From NCBI RefSeq assembly GCF_002632875.1, contig NZ_NJCX01000030.1:1-36139 (forward strand): DNA of 36,139 bases. The letters run 5' to 3'. Of this stretch, positions 28,283 to 36,049 are shown one piece after another (within the stretch, counting starts at the first letter, position 1; each line of letters starts with the position of its first letter). The stretch is from Xenorhabdus kozodoii. GTDB taxonomy: Bacteria; Pseudomonadota; Gammaproteobacteria; Enterobacterales; Enterobacteriaceae. Made by a program: the position numbers and the translations under genes. The notes under the pieces are model-generated. The model was not told the DNA's origin, searched no databases, and saw only the letters and a program-made list of their open reading frames with translations.

Positions 28283-29997
28283 AAGATAATTTCATCGTAC
28301 CTTTCACATCTGATAGTTTAGAAATTGATATAGAACACTATTATTTTTCTGATTGGTTAAAAAAATATCTCCAAGAACATGGAATAGATACATTTGTTTT
28401 TAACCCAGGAGCCTCATTTAGGGGGTTACATGATTCTCTTGTTAACGACGGTGACACAAAAGTAATTATGGCATGTCATGAGGAGATTGCTGTCGCTTTC
28501 GCTCATGGTTATTACAAAGCAAGTAAACGCCTAGTATGTGTACTTATACATGCTAATGTTGGTCTACTGCATGGTGCTATGGCTATTTTTAATGCTTGGT
28601 GTGACCGTATACCTTTACTATGCTTAGTCGGTAATGGGCCGATAGATGCTGGAAAGCGTCGGCCTTGGATAGACTGGATACACACTGCACATGATATTCT
28701 TGCTCCTATTCGTGGTTATACCGCATTATCAGCTGTTTCTACTGACCAATGGGGAACTGCACATGATATCAGACGCGCGATTCGGACTGTAATGAGTGAG
28801 TCTCGTCTCGGGCCTGCCGTGGTTGCAATAGACTCAGACCATCAAGAGTCATTGGTAGAAAAACGTGTATTACGTCTTGGTCCTGTAGATATAGATAAAA
28901 ATATATCAGTTATTCAATCTCAGCATATTCAACGTGTTGCCAAATTTCTCTCCTTAGCGAAACGCCCTCTTATTATTGTGGAAAGAGCCGGGCGCCAAAA
29001 AGGGTTTATGTTAGCTTTGGAAAATTTATCCAATGCTCTGAATGTTAAGATTCCGGTATTGGAATGTGGCTACTATGAAAATGCCATTACTAGAGATTCA
29101 GAACACCATTGGATTCGGTTAGAATCCGCAATATTAAATGCTCCCCCTGATGTAGTCTTAGCATTAGATACTGTCGATCCCTTAAGTTATTTAGGAACAC
29201 TGATTGATACAGAATGTCTGAAAGAATCAGTTTTTATTAGTGTAAATACACCGGGCATAGCACTTTCTGGTTGGTCTTCTGATGCAGGGATAGAGTCACC
29301 AGGTATTATTTATGAGGGTGATATTGTTAAGTTTTTACAGTCTACTGCAAAATATGTAGAGCCTCACATATCTCCTATTTCTATCTGCATGAAACAGAAG
29401 GAATTTTCTGAATCTGTATTAAAGCATGCTATACAAACTATATCTGATACATTTGATGCCGCAGCTGTTAATATCCGTATCGTCAATGGTGGTAGCACTC
29501 AAATTGATCAAACTATCCGTTTCGTTTTCCATTTCAAACATGAGGCTCAGTTTTTAGGAATGAACGGAGGAGGAGGATTAGGGTATGGATTACCAGCATC
29601 ACTTGGTGCAGCTGCAGCGATCCAGGAAGATAATACGGGAGAATTAGCAGTAGCTTTTCTCGGTGATGGTGATTTTCTTTATACTCCAAGTAGCTTGTGG
29701 ACAGCTGCCGCAAAAAACATTCCTGTTTTATTGATAGTTGTTAACAACGGGCAGTACTATAACTCACTCGAGCATGCGAAAATCGTCTCCAAGAATCGTC
29801 AACGCTCAACATCACCACGTGTTGCTACAACATTTGATGAATTGTCCGTAGACTTTGTGAGTTTAGCTCATAGCTTTGGTATCCAGGCTGGAAATGTAGT
29901 AGCTGAAGATAATTCAGCATTATCTACAGCGATACTTCATGCAATTTCATATATCCGTGAAAAATCATGTCCTTTTCTTATTAATATGCAGGTTTAA
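28279..29997 (+). CDS. Thiamine-diphosphate-dependent enzyme (decarboxylase / acetolactate-synthase type)
   Basis: A 572-residue ThDP enzyme with the three-domain layout of pyruvate-oxidase/acetolactate-synthase/benzoylformate-decarboxylase proteins. The N-terminal PYR domain has FNPGASFRGLHDSL and the activating Glu68 (CHEEIAVAFAHGYY). The C-terminal PP domain has NGGGGLGYGLPASLGAA and the ThDP/Mg motif GDGDF (462-466) to N489-N490. The middle domain is less conserved. It should decarboxylate a 2-oxo acid and release an aldehyde or join it to a second carbonyl. Phosphonopyruvate decarboxylase is unlikely because no PEP mutase is present. The start overlaps the previous stop. Confidence 0.85.
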   Translation: MKDNFIVPFTSDSLEIDIEHYYFSDWLKKYLQEHGIDTFVFNPGASFRGLHDSLVNDGDTKVIMACHEEIAVAFAHGYYKASKRLVCVLIHANVGLLHGAMAIFNAWCDRIPLLCLVGNGPIDAGKRRPWIDWIHTAHDILAPIRGYTALSAVSTDQWGTAHDIRRAIRTVMSESRLGPAVVAIDSDHQESLVEKRVLRLGPVDIDKNISVIQSQHIQRVAKFLSLAKRPLIIVERAGRQKGFMLALENLSNALNVKIPVLECGYYENAITRDSEHHWIRLESAILNAPPDVVLALDTVDPLSYLGTLIDTECLKESVFISVNTPGIALSGWSSDAGIESPGIIYEGDIVKFLQSTAKYVEPHISPISICMKQKEFSESVLKHAIQTISDTFDAAAVNIRIVNGGSTQIDQTIRFVFHFKHEAQFLGMNGGGGLGYGLPASLGAAAAIQEDNTGELAVAFLGDGDFLYTPSSLWTAAAKNIPVLLIVVNNGQYYNSLEHAKIVSKNRQRSTSPRVATTFDELSVDFVSLAHSFGIQAGNVVAEDNSALSTAILHAISYIREKSCPFLINMQV

Positions 29998-30005
29998 ATA
30001 TAATA

Positions 30006-30668
30006 ATGGAAATGAAAAATATATCACCATTTCTAGTTCGTGATTTAAAGGGGCGTATTGGGGTGTATGGATTTGCAAAAAGCTATATTAGCAATGGAAT
30101 AAAAGATGACTCTGTACCACCTTATTTTTTCCGAGGAGAAATTGGCGATTTAGCATCAGCAAATGGAAATTTAAATACATTAACACAATCCAAAGTATTA
30201 AGCGAAGAGATGGAATTAGTCTGGTTAATTGATACGGAAAAGGGAACAACATGTCGTTTTATTGGTTTTATGTTTGGAAATGATCTAACTGACTTGGGAG
30301 AGTTTCGTCAGGATGCGGCTAGAATACTTCATGCTAAATTACCTCAGGCAAGTATTTCTGATCATTGGTGGCCAAGTTTGCAACCTCCATCCTCACTGAA
30401 TATTACAGTAACGAGACATCGTGGCGATAATGTGCAAAATTATTTTGCTAAAGTAGGAATGGATCATCTCTCGATTTCATTAGACACAGCACTGAAAGCT
30501 GTTTCTAAAATGGCAGGCTGGAAGCATTTCGATAAGATTTTACTTTTCACAGGTGCTCCGCGAGGGTTCGCGTGGAAGGATGAACCAGCATTAGATAATG
30601 ATCGGTTCGAGCTTATTGTTGATGAATTAGGAAGTATCCTTCATAACAGGATTAACTGTTATGATTAA
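30006..30668 (+). CDS. Fumarylacetoacetate-hydrolase-fold protein (AraD1-like), short
   Basis: A 220-residue protein. The segment EEMELVWLID (E68, E70), then FIGFMFGNDLTDLGEFR (D93), HAKLPQAS, and late RFELIVDELGSILHNRI follows the FAH superfamily order: E-x-E and Asp metal ligands, a Lys near LPQA, and a closing GIGTLxN-like strand. The match is by eye and moderate. FAH-fold enzymes hydrolyse, decarboxylate, hydrate or dehydrate 2-oxo acids. At 220 residues it is shorter than AraD1 dehydratases and similar to minimal FAHD-type proteins. It starts 8 bases after the ThDP enzyme with a poor ribosome site (ATG at 30006 or 30012) and overlaps the next gene by 8 bases. Confidence 0.6.
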   Translation: MEMKNISPFLVRDLKGRIGVYGFAKSYISNGIKDDSVPPYFFRGEIGDLASANGNLNTLTQSKVLSEEMELVWLIDTEKGTTCRFIGFMFGNDLTDLGEFRQDAARILHAKLPQASISDHWWPSLQPPSSLNITVTRHRGDNVQNYFAKVGMDHLSISLDTALKAVSKMAGWKHFDKILLFTGAPRGFAWKDEPALDNDRFELIVDELGSILHNRINCYD

Positions 30669-31770
30669 AATAGACCGTGTTAGTACTAGGTTTTTTGCTT
30701 CTGCAAATTATTTATCAGGTGCTACGGAAGTTGTGACAATTATTGAACTTGATAAAGGGGTACCAACTTATAAAGACATTTCACAATGGATAGAAAGAAA
30801 TTCTATTTTACATACTGTTCCATATGTGGATGATGCTGGTTATTTGAAAATGAGGGAGGAAAAATATTCAGGTATTATTTCTTCTGATTGCCTGAGGATA
30901 AGTTATGTTAGTCAGCTCACTCTTAGCAATATTTTGGAAATTGAGCTGAGTGAACCAGTGAAGCATGGTCTATGGCGTATAACATTATATCATTGTGGTA
31001 CAAAATACTTCTTTGCATGGCGTAGAAATCATCTTATTTCTGATGCATTTACTACTAACCTTATGTTAGGAGATCTGTTTTCAAGATTTACACCAATTTC
31101 TAACGGTTGGTCTACTTGGTCAAATAGAATAGATGATGATCCATATATAACTTCTTCTTGTTCTCATCGATTGATTTTTTCTTCGAGAATAACAGAAAAG
31201 CTCAACAATTTATGTAAGAATTTACGGGTTTCGCTCAGTAGTATTATTGCAGTATTATTGCGTTATCATCTGACTAATGACTCTCGGAAAGGCAAGTCTA
31301 TATGGGTTGCTTATAGTCGCCGTAAAGTATTAAATAACTGGTGTCCAGGTTGTTTAATTGGTGTAGTTGAAGTACCTGTAAGCGAATTATGCAATAATAT
31401 CGAAAATATTCAGAAGTGTGAACAATATATATTGTTAAACACTCAGGATTCTAAGATTCAATTAGAAAGCTATGATAAAGCAAAAGAAGGTGTAAAAAAA
31501 ACATGCTATTCTTCCTTAGGTCCATGTGTAACAAATAATGGTCGGTATAGTAGCCTTGAATCTTACGAGGTCATTCGTGATATTGTAACATGCGTTGATC
31601 GGCGCCAAGGAAATTATAGTATAGTTGCTCATCTCGATCGATTTCGAGGAAGAATAGCAATGACGTTGTCTAGTGCTGCTAAGGTATTTAGTGAATCAGA
31701 ATTACAAATTCTTGCAGAAGAAATTATTAACTACTTTGATCAAGATAAGATTATTTTTCCTATATCATAA
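30661..31770 (+). CDS. Stand-alone condensation-type (HxxxD) acyltransferase
   Basis: A 369-residue protein related to NRPS condensation domains and PapA/CAT-type acyltransferases. The catalytic H-x-x-x-D is H124-LIS-D128 (RRNHLISDAF). LNNLCKNLRVSLSSIIAVLLRY is the helix that opens the second lobe, and the C-terminal strand-helix (IAMTLSSAAKVFSESELQILAEEII) is typical. It is about 70-80 residues shorter than an NRPS C domain, and the second histidine of HHxxxDG is Asn here. No carrier protein or adenylation module is encoded nearby, so acyl-CoA or a free activated acid is the more likely donor. It starts within the end of the FAH-fold gene. Confidence 0.7.
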   Translation: MIKIDRVSTRFFASANYLSGATEVVTIIELDKGVPTYKDISQWIERNSILHTVPYVDDAGYLKMREEKYSGIISSDCLRISYVSQLTLSNILEIELSEPVKHGLWRITLYHCGTKYFFAWRRNHLISDAFTTNLMLGDLFSRFTPISNGWSTWSNRIDDDPYITSSCSHRLIFSSRITEKLNNLCKNLRVSLSSIIAVLLRYHLTNDSRKGKSIWVAYSRRKVLNNWCPGCLIGVVEVPVSELCNNIENIQKCEQYILLNTQDSKIQLESYDKAKEGVKKTCYSSLGPCVTNNGRYSSLESYEVIRDIVTCVDRRQGNYSIVAHLDRFRGRIAMTLSSAAKVFSESELQILAEEIINYFDQDKIIFPIS

Positions 31771-31802
31771 AGAATAACTTTTGAATTTATGAGATAAATT
31801 TT

Positions 31803-32168
31803 ATGCCATTTATATCATTATATATTACCTCTGAAATTTGGCCATTTAAAGAAAATTTAATGCAATCGCTGGATTCTCAACTTAAAAATTTGCAAGGTTT
31901 TAATACTAAATTGTGCAAGTATAGACTAACTCTTGTTGATGAAAAAGTTATAGAAGAAAAAGAAAAAAGAAATCTTATTTCTTCAGATTCTATACGTTGT
32001 GAGTTTGTTACATTCAATGATCGCTCTCAGGATGTTTTAATGAGTATTTTGAAAGCATGTGAGCTTGGCATAAAAAATGCTCTTATATCATTAAAGTATC
32101 CTTGGCAATATTCGGTTACTATAATCCCAATTGAGCGATCCTATAATATTTCAGGGTTTAATAAATAA
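31803..32168 (+). CDS. Small tautomerase-like protein
   Basis: A 121-residue protein starting MPFISLYIT. After loss of Met the N-terminus would be Pro, the catalytic base of the tautomerase (4-oxalocrotonate tautomerase/CHMI/MIF) superfamily. The length suits the 5-carboxymethyl-2-hydroxymuconate isomerase (CHMI) group (about 126), and SDSIRCEFVTFNDRSQDVL before a helix resembles its second beta-alpha unit. Similarity is weak, so it could be a non-enzymatic protein. It lies 32 bases after the acyltransferase and 9 bases before the SDR gene. Confidence 0.4.
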   Translation: MPFISLYITSEIWPFKENLMQSLDSQLKNLQGFNTKLCKYRLTLVDEKVIEEKEKRNLISSDSIRCEFVTFNDRSQDVLMSILKACELGIKNALISLKYPWQYSVTIIPIERSYNISGFNK

Positions 32169-32177
32169 GGAAAAAAT

Positions 32178-32843
32178 ATGGAGCGGGTTTTAGTTGTTGG
32201 TGGACTTTCAGGTATTGGTAAATCAGTCGTAGAGTGTTTACAAGAAAAATTCATTGTTGAAACACTATCTCGTCGGAAAAGTACTCAACACAAAATAAAA
32301 CATCATACTATTGATGCTGCAGAACCTGATGCGTTAAAAAATTATTTTTTTTCATCTGAAAAATATGATCACTTAGTTATTACTGCCGCTGATACACCAA
32401 TAGGTGGAATTTATTCGTTATCCGATGAGAAGGCAAAATATGCCATAACTAATAAACTTTGGCTTGCTTACGTAGCTGCAAGGGATATTCCTTGGAAAAA
32501 ATCGTTAACCTTTATTAGTGGATATTTATCTGCACGCCCAGGAGAAAATACAACATTACAATCAGCAATAAATGCTGGTATTGAAGGTATGACTAGAGGT
32601 ATAGCTCTAGAGAAAGCTCCTGCTCGTGTGAATTGTATATCACCAGGAACTATTGATGCGGGATTATGGGATAAAGTAGCTCCTGATATTAGACAAAAAA
32701 CAATGGAAAAAGTATCAAAACGTACATTAGTAGGCCATGCAGGACTTCCAAAAAATATTGCGCAAGCAGTTAAGTTTGCAATTGAGTGTGACTACTTAAC
32801 TGCTGAAATTATTTATGTTGATGGAGGAGCTCGTTTTGGTTAA
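32178..32843 (+). CDS. SDR-family protein lacking the Tyr-x-x-x-Lys motif
   Basis: A 221-residue Rossmann-fold protein. The dinucleotide-binding loop VVGGLSGIGKSV (7-18) is intact, and RVNCISPGTI plus YVDGGARFG are standard SDR C-terminal blocks. The usual active-site YxxxK aligns with Q128 and N132 (LQSAINAGIEGMTRG), so both catalytic residues are replaced, although Ser114 (TFISGY) remains. It may bind NAD(P) without classical reductase chemistry, or use a different mechanism. An AAGGAA site precedes the ATG. Last gene of the packed operon. Confidence 0.82.
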   Translation: MERVLVVGGLSGIGKSVVECLQEKFIVETLSRRKSTQHKIKHHTIDAAEPDALKNYFFSSEKYDHLVITAADTPIGGIYSLSDEKAKYAITNKLWLAYVAARDIPWKKSLTFISGYLSARPGENTTLQSAINAGIEGMTRGIALEKAPARVNCISPGTIDAGLWDKVAPDIRQKTMEKVSKRTLVGHAGLPKNIAQAVKFAIECDYLTAEIIYVDGGARFG

Positions 32844-33393
32844 TTATATTAAATCAGTATAAATTAAATAATTAATTTGCATTTAATATCTAGATTATCT
32901 GGTATTTAATGTTATTTTATATACTATAAACTAGTTCTAATTTAGTACTATTAAAACTCACATTAAATCTGAACTCAGATTGATGTGAGTTGTTACCAAA
33001 TCATTAGTTTAAAACAATCTAAAATATAATTTATTAGAACAAAGAAAATGTTGCCAACGTCGATTAAATTAAGTTAAATTAAAATTATATTTCCATTGGT
33101 TAATATCTGGAGCTAAAAATTAAACATTAGTTATAATAATTCAGGTAGATGATTAATTGCATTTAAGTCAAAAAAATCACCTATTTAAGATGCAATTATT
33201 TGAAATATCATAAAAAATGATATTCTCACTGTATTCGTAATTTATTATATGTGCTTAAGCTTTATTTTAAAAAAACAAAGATTGTGCTCATTGCAAATAT
33301 ATATGCGAAATAACAGCTAAAATATTCACTTGATGACATAATTATTTTTGGTTAATATACCAATAATATCGAGAATTAGTATGGAGATATTGT
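32844..33393. other. AT-rich gap between the operon and the exporter gene
   Basis: No gene is visible in 550 bases. It holds the strong hairpin at 32955-32991 and an 8-bp inverted repeat AATTGCAT (33155-33162 with 33190-33197) that could be an operator for the MFS gene. The promoter of the exporter should lie in the last 200 bases. Confidence 0.45.
32955..32991. terminator. Strong hairpin, probable end of the biosynthetic transcript
   Basis: AACTCACAT (32955-32963) pairs with ATGTGAGTT (32983-32991), and an inner set of about 7 bp (AATCTGA/TCAGATT) extends the stem. It lies 110 bases after the SDR stop. A long T-run is lacking, so termination is probable rather than certain. Confidence 0.5.
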
Positions 33394-34746
33394 GTGAAAA
33401 AAGAGCTTATTATTTCTAATCAACGGCTTGCTGTAGTTCTTGCTCTCGTTAGTTCATTTATTGTTTTTGTTGATACTACTATTGTAAATTTGGCTCTGCC
33501 GATTATTGAGCAACATCTGACAGCAAGTCGTTCACAGCTGGAATGGGTTATTAATGGTTATACACTTTCTTTTGCTGCAGTAATGTTAGGATCTGGTGCA
33601 TTAGCAGATTCCTTAGGACCTAGACGTGTATTCCTTTTCGGAATTTTACTTTTTCTTGGTGCTTCTGTAATTTGTGCACTTTCAGGTACTACCGCTATTT
33701 TGAATATTAGCAGAATAGTTCAAGGTATTGGCGCTGCACTTATTTTACCTAGCAGTTTAACTTTGGCAACTAGAACACAGGTAAGTGATACTAAACGACA
33801 TCAAACTATTGGATACTGGGCTGCAGCTGGAGGAATCGGTTTAGCTGCTGGACCATTTCTTGGTGGGGTTTTAATTAGCATAGCTGGCTGGACTTCTATT
33901 TTTTGGGTGAACGTTTTTATTTGCGTGCCAGTATTGCTTATAGGATTATGGAAGTTACCCCAATTGGATGAAAAGGCAAGGCAACTTGATATTTTGGGAC
34001 AGTTGACTGCGACTATGAGTATAGCTGGTTTAGTTTTTGTACTTATTGAGGCTCCTACACTCGGGTGGTCACATACCTGGATAATCATTTCTTTTGTTAT
34101 TATGCTAGTAGGTATCATAGCTTTCTCCATTGTTGAAAAAAGGGTCTCTGCACCACTTTTGCCACGTGACATCTACCATAATCGTATATTTCTAATATCT
34201 ACAATACAAGGAGCTCTATTTAATTTTATGTTTTATGGACTGCTTTTTGCGTTGAGTTTTCAATTTCAGCAAGGTAGAGGATTATCTCCGATGATAAGCG
34301 GTTTAAGTTTCTTGCCAATGACAGGACTAGTTGCAGTCGGAAATCTTTCTGCGGCACGCATTGCTGCCTGTAGGAATCGCGTTTATGTGTTGTATCTAGG
34401 GCAATCAGTTCTCACTTTATCTTTGATTGTCATCTTGCTTTTGGGCTATTTGCAAATGCCTTTATGGTGTACTTTGCTTGCGCTCATGCCAGCAGGATTT
34501 TCTTCTGGGTTGTTGGTTCCAACAATGACTTCACAGACTCTAAGTACGGTATCTCCAAATCTTCATGGTGCGGCTTCTGCCGCGTTTAATACTTCACGAC
34601 AAGTCGGTGGAGCAATAGGTGTAGCAGTATTTGGACCATTATTAGGTATAATGATCAGCCTTGATAATGGTTTTATTATGTGTGTACTACTCTCGATCTT
34701 TGCTACGATGATAGCCTTTTTGCTCACGCGCTATATAAAAGTATAA
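33394..34746 (+). CDS. MFS exporter, DHA2 (EmrB/QacA) family
   Basis: A 450-residue inner-membrane proton-driven exporter. The first helix carries FVDTTIVNLALPII, the DHA2 hallmark, followed by LGPRRVFLFGILLFL (motif A region) and GIGAALILPSSL. Alternating hydrophobic segments suggest 13-14 membrane helices, and GAASAAFNTSRQVGGAIGVA is the conserved late DHA2 motif. The start is GTG at 33394, with GGAGA seven bases upstream. It is separated from the operon by 550 bases, with its own control region, but has the same strand and AT-rich composition. It probably exports the cluster product or provides self-resistance (inference). Confidence 0.88.
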   Translation: MKKELIISNQRLAVVLALVSSFIVFVDTTIVNLALPIIEQHLTASRSQLEWVINGYTLSFAAVMLGSGALADSLGPRRVFLFGILLFLGASVICALSGTTAILNISRIVQGIGAALILPSSLTLATRTQVSDTKRHQTIGYWAAAGGIGLAAGPFLGGVLISIAGWTSIFWVNVFICVPVLLIGLWKLPQLDEKARQLDILGQLTATMSIAGLVFVLIEAPTLGWSHTWIIISFVIMLVGIIAFSIVEKRVSAPLLPRDIYHNRIFLISTIQGALFNFMFYGLLFALSFQFQQGRGLSPMISGLSFLPMTGLVAVGNLSAARIAACRNRVYVLYLGQSVLTLSLIVILLLGYLQMPLWCTLLALMPAGFSSGLLVPTMTSQTLSTVSPNLHGAASAAFNTSRQVGGAIGVAVFGPLLGIMISLDNGFIMCVLLSIFATMIAFLLTRYIKV

Positions 34747-35340
34747 ATATGCTCATTTTTGTAAAATGATAAATCCCTTTATTATATTCCTTTGGAGTAT
34801 TTAGCTAAACTCATCCAAATTTTCATCTTGCCGAGTTTGTTGCAAAATTATTTCTGTATCGTGTGATAAACTTGGCAGAATGAGCAACTGTTACTTTAGT
34901 TCATTATCTGCCCTGATTTTTTTAGAATACTTCAAAAATAGTTTAAGGAATTTCTTTTGTCCTCGCTCCAATAGGATGATGGATTTTCTTCTACAATGTG
35001 CTAAAAAGCAAAAAAATTGACTCAATATCATACAATCTATAGCATAGCAAATTGCTACTGTTATGATCCTATCGCCTGTAAGGATCACCCATCGGGTGGC
35101 GAACTAAAACTCCTGTAGCCTGAAAGGGAGAGCAAATATTGCGGTACATCTGCACACTTTTGGAAGCAGATATCGTCAGGCACATAACCTACTGTTGACG
35201 ATGAAAGTTTCCCGGTTTATTTATGCACCGGCTTATCACACATGCAGAGTAGTAACCCTGCCACGTTTACCTTAACTATTTTTACCTTGCACGGCTTTAT
35301 CCACGCTTTGATTTACGCACGAAAAACGTCCCGAAAACTT

Positions 35341-35388
35341 TGCGGCGTCACTTGCGTTTAAGCGGAGCGATTACCAAGTGACGCCGCA
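35341..35388. repeat. 14-bp perfect inverted repeat with 20-nt spacer
   Basis: TGCGGCGTCACTTG (35341-35354) is the exact reverse complement of 35375-35388. GC-rich arms of this length in non-coding DNA suggest a protein-binding dyad, an origin-type hairpin or a structured RNA. Confidence 0.75.
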
Positions 35389-35981
35389 GAGCGACCAACG
35401 TCCAGAGCACGTCCGGTCTGGTTTTACGAACAATTTGAATCACGTTTTACTCAGTGTCACCACTTTTCATTGGTATTTTTCTGCCTTAATTCATTTAGTT
35501 CGTTTGTTTTTCACATACTGCCTTGCAACAGGCTGATGCAGTAAAGAAAGGAGATATCACACGTCACGAATAATGAGGCGTTCATCCTGACTGAGTCAGG
35601 CACTGAACGGGGAGTAAACCATCGCCGTGCAAAGCACGTAGCGAACTCCTGCAAAAACTCAACACAATGCTCTCTCTGCTACACATTATCTGACGCACCA
35701 CGGAACGGTGAACCTAACCGACACGCAGAGAATGTTTCGAAATAAGTAAATTGATCTGAAAATACAGGGGAAATACAGATAGCGAAGCGATCACGAACGA
35801 GAATAAACAACAAAGATTGATTTCGCCGTCCGTATTCTTCCCTGAGTTTGTGCGCTCTTGAGAGGAGTTATAACCGTTAAACTTAATCGTTCAGTTATTG
35901 AGTCTGCTAAAACAATCAGTTAAAGTATTCCCGCCATTAGCACAATCTAATGGTCAGGGATTTGCAACCCTGTGGACACTT

Positions 35982-36006
35982 CACTGGTAGGATATTTCTA
36001 CCAGTG
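35982..36006. repeat. 9-bp perfect stem-loop
   Basis: CACTGGTAG (35982-35990) pairs with CTACCAGTG (35998-36006) around a 7-nt loop. It lies 44 bases past the stop of the leftward gene at the window edge and may serve as its terminator, although no T-run is present. Confidence 0.5.
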
Positions 36007-36049
36007 TGCCTGCATTCGCCTTTTCTATGGTGATTCAGGCCATAGGTAT

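Larger units (their letters stand above)
34747..36049. other. Long hairpin-rich non-coding region
   Basis: No gene of any length is convincing here. The first 280 bases are AT-rich and include an imperfect inverted repeat after the exporter (34827-34838 with 34868-34878). From 35040 on, composition shifts to higher GC and hairpins crowd together: 35045-35057, 35065-35086, 35086-35098, 35341-35388 and 35982-36006. This could be a long leader or regulatory RNA, a transfer or replication origin of an integrative element, or a folded upstream region of the leftward gene's neighbour. Confidence 0.5.

Noticed and set aside
28279-29997. Phosphonate pathway (phosphonopyruvate decarboxylase) for the ThDP enzyme
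   Set aside because: No PEP mutase or other phosphonate gene is in the window, and the motifs fit many ThDP decarboxylases equally well.
34891-35088. 65-codon minus-strand frame after the exporter
   Set aside because: Composition follows the local AT-rich DNA. It overlaps the inverted repeats and has no recognisable domain.
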